A stretch of 16,478 nt of DNA from an uncultured Acidobacteriota bacterium (GTDB lineage Bacteria; Acidobacteriota; JAAYUB01): positions 1 to 16,478 of the forward strand of contig CALAMB010000339.1 in assembly GCA_937925645.1 (NCBI GenBank). Reading direction: 5' to 3'. Under the pieces are notes generated by a model. That model did no database searches, was not told where the DNA came from, and worked only from the letters and a program-made list of their open reading frames with translations. Each line of letters starts with the position of its first letter. Position 1 is the first letter of the stretch. Below, piece after piece: positions 13,318 to 16,478 of the stretch. The position numbers and the translations under genes were made by a program.

Positions 13318-14832
13318 ATGTCCGATGTGGGGGGCGTGGGCGGCGCCGGCGGAGTTCAGGGAGGCGCCTCTCCGTCCGATCAAACCTGGAGCGTAGACCA
13401 GGACGGCAACACCATCACCCTGGACAACGGCTACTCCATCACCTTCGAAAACGACGACCAGGCGTGGCACATCCGGGACGCCGACGGCAACGACGTCCGG
13501 ATCTGGGGCGATCCCCACGTGCACGAGGGTGACGGCGGCAAGTGGGACTTCAAGGCCCAGATGACCTTCGAGCTGGAAGACGGCACGAAGATCACCGTCA
13601 AGACCAAGCCCATCGGCGACGGCTCGGTGACCGTCTCCGACGAGCTCATCATCACCAAGGGCGACCAGGCCATCCATGTCACCGGCATCGCCGACAACAA
13701 CGTCCAGATCGGCGACGTGACCATGGACGGCGCCGCGGTGGACGCGGCCACCGACGACGGCTACGTGGCCACCGAAACCGGCGGAGTGGACGACTGGAGC
13801 TTCCGCGGCACCGAGATCACCCGCAACCTCCCGTTCGTGGACTACGAGACGTACGTCGCCGCCATGGGCCTGTTCGAAAACCCGCCGCCCTTGAACCTGC
13901 TGGACCTGACCGCGCTCCACGCCGCCGCCCTGGCCGCCGGCCAGACCGACGAGGAGTACATCCAAGACCAGCTCAACCAGCTCGAGGCGGACATGCAGGC
14001 CCAGTTGGACGCCGCCCGCCAGAAAATGAACCAGGCCGACAACTTCTACGAGCGGAAGTATTATGAAGACCTGGTCAACGCCCTTTCGACGGACATCAGC
14101 GAGCTCCAGGCCGGCGAGGGCTCCGGTTCCGTCGAGGATAAGATGAACCTCTACAACCGCCTCGCCTACGAGTTTCACCTGGAGGTGGAGTACAACATCA
14201 ACATCACCGGTGTGGGCACCACCTGGACCCAGGCGGAACTGCAGGAGCTGGAGGGTCAGCTCGAGATGCTCCCGGAGGATTTCACCGTCTTCAACCACAA
14301 CCTGCGCGAGATCCGACGCGAGGCCATGCAGCCCGGCGTCGGCGGCTATAACACCGGCTCCGGCCTCATCGCCCTGGGCGGCGGGCAGATCACCCACGCC
14401 ATCATCCACGAAATCGGGCACGATTTCGACAACGAGAACCCGCGGTGGGACGACTTCCAGGCCGCCAGCGGCTGGGTGAACCATACCTCCGAATTCTCGG
14501 ACATCAGCGATGACTTCGTCGGCGGCGTCTATACGCCGCTCGGCGGATCCGCCCGTTTCAGCGACGGACAGGTGTATCACGACGGCGATCCCATCGACCT
14601 CGACGGTGACGGCACCGATGACGGCATCGTGCAGGTGCACTACGGCAAGGTGTACGTCTGCGACCCCGACGCCGATTTCATCACCGGTTACGCCTCCACC
14701 AACCCGAAGGACGACTTCGCCGAGTGCTTCAAGTACTTCTTCCAGGATCCGCAACAGCTGAAAAACGACTGTCCCGACAAGTACCAGTTCATGGTGGAGT
14801 ACATGGGCTACGATCCGCTGGCGGCGCCTTAG
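13318..14832 (+). CDS. DUF1521/MIIA self-cleavage domain fused to HEIGH zinc metallopeptidase
   Basis: The product has 504 residues. A Gly-rich N-terminus without a Sec signal (1-20) leads into a domain at about 25-125 that reads like DUF1521, the metal-ion-inducible autocleavage (MIIA) domain of the rhizobial effector NopE1: IWGDPHV (62-68), KWDFKAQMTFELEDGTKITV, VSDELIITKGDQAIHVTG. In NopE1 calcium triggers cutting between Asp and Pro of GDPHVD; the matching site here is D65-P66, with His instead of Asp at 69. A coiled region follows (about 211-290). The peptidase domain (about 300-500) has HEIGHDFD (H364, E365, H368) and YASTNPKDDFAE with E469 as probable third ligand, similar to M34 (lethal factor/Pro-Pro endopeptidase-like) zincins. 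DLDGDGTDDG (427-436) may bind calcium. AGGAGGGG precedes the ATG. Confidence 0.8.
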   Translation: MSDVGGVGGAGGVQGGASPSDQTWSVDQDGNTITLDNGYSITFENDDQAWHIRDADGNDVRIWGDPHVHEGDGGKWDFKAQMTFELEDGTKITVKTKPIGDGSVTVSDELIITKGDQAIHVTGIADNNVQIGDVTMDGAAVDAATDDGYVATETGGVDDWSFRGTEITRNLPFVDYETYVAAMGLFENPPPLNLLDLTALHAAALAAGQTDEEYIQDQLNQLEADMQAQLDAARQKMNQADNFYERKYYEDLVNALSTDISELQAGEGSGSVEDKMNLYNRLAYEFHLEVEYNINITGVGTTWTQAELQELEGQLEMLPEDFTVFNHNLREIRREAMQPGVGGYNTGSGLIALGGGQITHAIIHEIGHDFDNENPRWDDFQAASGWVNHTSEFSDISDDFVGGVYTPLGGSARFSDGQVYHDGDPIDLDGDGTDDGIVQVHYGKVYVCDPDADFITGYASTNPKDDFAECFKYFFQDPQQLKNDCPDKYQFMVEYMGYDPLAAP

Positions 14833-14893
14833 GCCGGGCGGATGCATGGCCGGACCGTCCGTCTGAGATCGCGAGCGACAAGGAGGTTCTCAC

Positions 14894-15511
14894 ATGTTTG
14901 AGCCGAGAAAATGGAAGCGCGCGGAACTGGAGATGGTCAACGCGTTGCTGCGCCATCTCCCCGAGCGCCACATTCGATACAACGAGGGGTTCGCCGAGCT
15001 GGTGCGCGAGGACTACCTCACGGGCAAGGACAAGACCAGCCTGTCGGCCGCCGGGGTTTACCGGACCCGCGGCGGGTCCATGATCCTGTTCCATCCCGCC
15101 TTCTGGGACCCGGTGGCGCTGGGCGCCACCGAAATCCCGGCGATCCACTTCACCCTGCTGGCCCTGGTGGGCTATTCGCTCTTCACCACGCTGGAGGTGA
15201 AAAAGGGCTGGCCGCCCATCATGTACCCGCGATACGACCGCGGCCCGGGCGCCCGGGCGCTGGTCAAGATCGTGGATCGAGAGCTGCTGCCGCAGGAGCT
15301 GCAGTTGCGCGGCGGCGAGCTGTACATGGATCCCAAGCTGGTCTCGCTGGACCGGAGCTTCGCTTACTGTTACGCCTGCTACGTCCTGGCCCCGGAAAAT
15401 CTGCTGCGCTCGTTCCCCGAGGCGTACCAATACCTGAAGACCCGGATCTTCGCCGGCCGGGAGTACCGGGCACAGCAGGCCATGTCGGGCAAGCACCGGA
15501 TCCGGGTCTGA
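14894..15511 (+). CDS. Inactive zincin-like paralogue (pseudoprotease)
   Basis: The product has 205 residues and no signal peptide. Its whole length aligns by eye with the peptidase domain of the preceding gene. WKRAEL...LPE...N....E..RE (7-39) matches W303-E335 without a gap. FTLLALVGYSLF (86-97) takes the place of the HEIGH helix, with ALVGY (90-94) instead of HEIGH. SFAYCYACYVLAPENLLRSFPEAYQY (155-180) matches DFAECFKYFFQDPQQLKNDCPDKYQF (466-491) residue for residue in spacing, with Y158 where E469 should be. All three zinc ligands and the catalytic Glu are therefore absent while the fold elements remain. It starts 61 bases after the peptidase gene behind AGGAGG. It could be an inhibitor, immunity protein, adaptor or decoy for the active protease; this is inference. 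Confidence 0.75.
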   Translation: MFEPRKWKRAELEMVNALLRHLPERHIRYNEGFAELVREDYLTGKDKTSLSAAGVYRTRGGSMILFHPAFWDPVALGATEIPAIHFTLLALVGYSLFTTLEVKKGWPPIMYPRYDRGPGARALVKIVDRELLPQELQLRGGELYMDPKLVSLDRSFAYCYACYVLAPENLLRSFPEAYQYLKTRIFAGREYRAQQAMSGKHRIRV

Positions 15512-15716
15512 GCGCAACGAGGCTCGGGACTCGAGGCTTGAGGCTCGTTCCCGCCCCTCCGCGTGGTGCACGAAGATTGATGGTTGATAAGAGTTGAGGA
15601 TGGGTTCCCGGCGGGACGGACCGATCAATCGATCCGGCAGCGCCGGTTCACCCTTCGCCGGCCCGCCGGTTCGTTCAGTCGCAGGCGGGACGCCTGCACT
15701 ACGCGGGACGCCTGAG
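15512..15716. repeat. Convergent intergenic region with repeat elements
   Basis: The 205-base gap between converging genes holds a heptamer block at 15518-15551 (cgaggct, cgggact, cgaggct, tgaggct, cgttcc), which is a partial third copy of the element seen in M1 and M2. Then follow a stretch with nothing recognisable (15552-15680) and the double hairpin element at 15681-15720. The same block in M1 (4074-4100) has one heptamer fewer. Confidence 0.7.
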
Positions 15717-15720
15717 CTAC
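15681..15720. repeat. CAGGCG hairpin element, copy 2 (doubled)
   Basis: A seven-base-pair perfect stem (gcaggcg-gga-cgcctgc, 15681-15697) is followed by a second, incomplete unit (15701-15720). On the minus strand the units read GTAGCTCAGGCGTCCCGC then GTAGTGCAGGCGTCCCGC. The TAG stop of the zinc-ribbon membrane protein (15717-15719) is the GTAG of the first unit. Sitting between converging genes, it could form a 3' hairpin in both transcripts. Confidence 0.65.
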
Positions 15721-16367
15721 CCCGCCAGCCACGCGTACAGCTTGGTCAGAGTGAAACCCAGGAGCAGCGTCAGCACCGCCACGGCGGTGAGTGCGACGAC
15801 GGTGCCCAACACCAGGGCGATGAGCAGGAATTTCTCCCAGCCGGTGAGACGCTGGCGGTCCTTTTCGCGGCCCAGGCTCCAGAGCGTGTAGTAATGCGTG
15901 CCGGCGGTCAGGCCGGCGAACACCGCTGCCCCGGCCAGCGCGCCGGCCACGGGAATGGCGGTGAGCGCGTAGCCGGGCAGTCCGATCCACAGCATGGCCA
16001 GGCGGGTCAGCCACCGGTGAAAGAACCGCCGGCGCCGGCCCAGCAGGGGGCGGGATTCGCAGACCAGATACAGGCGGAGCACCAGCATGTGCCCCACCGC
16101 GAGCAGCGGCACGCTGATGAGCACCAGCCCGCCCCAGTGCGCCAGCGGCGCCAGCAGCGACACGAGCGCCGCCACCGGCGTCCCCACCTGCATCAGCCGG
16201 AGAAATCGGCGGCGCTGCTCGACGACCACCGCGTCGTGGCGGACGTCCAGGGGCCGCATCACGCCGCCGTTGCCGTCGCCCAGCGGCCGGCCGCACCGCG
16301 GGCATTCGGCGCCCTGGCGCTCGGCGCGTTTCAGCGGTTCCAGGCACCACGGACATGGATGAGTCAT
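15717..16367 (-). CDS. Multi-pass membrane protein with N-terminal zinc ribbon
   Basis: The product has 216 residues. It begins MTHPCPWCLEPLKRAERQGAECPRCGRPLGD, a zinc ribbon with CPWC and CPRC knuckles (C5, C8, C22, C25). After a short basic region (about 50-58) come roughly five hydrophobic segments: VAALVSLLAPLAHW, LVLISVPLLAVGHMLVL, a stretch around YALTAIPVAGALAGAAVFAG, and FLLIALVLGTVVALTAVAVLTLLLGF near the end. I do not recognise a family; similar cytosolic zinc ribbon plus membrane proteins are common and of unknown role. The ATG at 16367 has no good ribosome site, but it directly starts the zinc ribbon and no alternative is better. The DUF4126-like gene at 3236 has the mirror arrangement with a C-terminal ribbon. 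The stop codon lies in the hairpin repeat. Confidence 0.7.
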   Translation of the reverse strand: MTHPCPWCLEPLKRAERQGAECPRCGRPLGDGNGGVMRPLDVRHDAVVVEQRRRFLRLMQVGTPVAALVSLLAPLAHWGGLVLISVPLLAVGHMLVLRLYLVCESRPLLGRRRRFFHRWLTRLAMLWIGLPGYALTAIPVAGALAGAAVFAGLTAGTHYYTLWSLGREKDRQRLTGWEKFLLIALVLGTVVALTAVAVLTLLLGFTLTKLYAWLAG

Positions 16368-16410
16368 GGGCGCACCGAAGAGCTCATTTCATTAACCCAT
16401 TTGTCATCGG

Positions 16411-16437
16411 ACATTGATCATTTTTCATTTGTCATTG
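16411..16437 (-). repeat. Inverted copy of an AT-rich block from M1
   Basis: The 27 bases read on the minus strand match 4250-4283 on the plus strand (caatgacaaatgaaaaatga, then gatcaatgt) except for a seven-base deletion. The whole tail 16368-16478 is AT-rich, holds 7-base quasi-repeats of ttattcg/ttattga type at its end, and shows no gene. Confidence 0.65.
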
Positions 16438-16478
16438 ACCGGTCGTGTTATTCGTTATTGATTATTGCTTATATATCA

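Noticed and set aside
12258..13319. Long upstream extension of the metallophosphoesterase frame on the minus strand
   Set aside because: The extra 354 codons are antisense to the lipoprotein gene and carry no domain; the ATG at 12257 has a good ribosome site and fits the family's N-terminus.
13267..14847. 526-codon open frame on the minus strand opposite the metallopeptidase gene
   Set aside because: Val/Asp/Gly-rich shadow with no motif and no ribosome site; the plus-strand frame has the HEIGH and DUF1521-like motifs and AGGAGGGG before its ATG.
14724..15083. 119-codon plus-strand frame across the junction between the metallopeptidase and the pseudoprotease, considered as a frameshifted link
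   Set aside because: The two genes have their own stop, gap and ribosome site, and the frame shows no similarity to either domain, so there is no sign of a broken single gene.
15625..16356. 243-codon minus-strand frame overlapping the zinc-ribbon membrane protein
   Set aside because: Arg/Ala/Gly-rich alternative frame without hydrophobic segments; the other frame has the zinc ribbon and membrane helices.

Overview
The window is a GC-rich chromosomal segment from a Gram-negative, probably uncultured bacterium. An outer-membrane-type beta-barrel, a Tat-exported protein, a lipoprotein and several Sec-secreted proteins point to a two-membrane cell. The DUF6599-like and DUF362 pair, the secreted protein with an 'SVADVARK...KATVVITND' segment and the intergenic microsatellite mosaics remind me of Acidobacteriota genomes. 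That is an impression from family content, not a phylogenetic result. I saw no rRNA, tRNA, CRISPR array, transposase or phage gene.

Layout. Positions 1-12257 are all on the minus strand. From the left they hold a partial secreted His-containing protein (1-300) with its own sigma70-like promoter, and a three-gene unit of DUF362 (Tat-exported), DUF6599-like and small secreted protein (3136 down to 446). Next come a DUF4126-like membrane protein with a C-terminal zinc ribbon (3236-3922) and a repeat-filled gap of about 410 bp. A large secreted GH81-like beta-1,3-glucanase then pairs with an outer-membrane barrel (8837 down to 4333), followed by a second repeat-filled gap of about 430 bp. A membrane iron-sulfur unit (11279 down to 9596) has a NapH-type ferredoxin and two small proteins with degenerate heavy-metal-associated (HMA) folds, followed by a 61-residue membrane protein. 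A metallophosphoesterase that reads like the RNA lariat debranching enzyme Dbr1 ends this block (11352-12257).

From 12423 to 15511 three genes run on the plus strand: a lipoprotein, a 504-residue protein joining a DUF1521/MIIA-type calcium-triggered self-cleavage domain to a HEIGH zinc-metallopeptidase domain, and a 205-residue protein. The last aligns by eye with that peptidase domain but has lost every zinc ligand (HEIGH to ALVGY, distal FAE to FAY). This looks like a self-processing protease encoded beside its own dead paralogue, and it is the best candidate here for an undescribed system. A zinc-ribbon multi-pass membrane protein on the minus strand (15717-16367) closes the window.

Between genes lie related repeats: hexamer and heptamer arrays arranged in the same order in two inverted copies, a partial third copy, and a CAGGCGTCCCGCCTG hairpin element. 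In three places a gene's stop codon lies inside the repeat.
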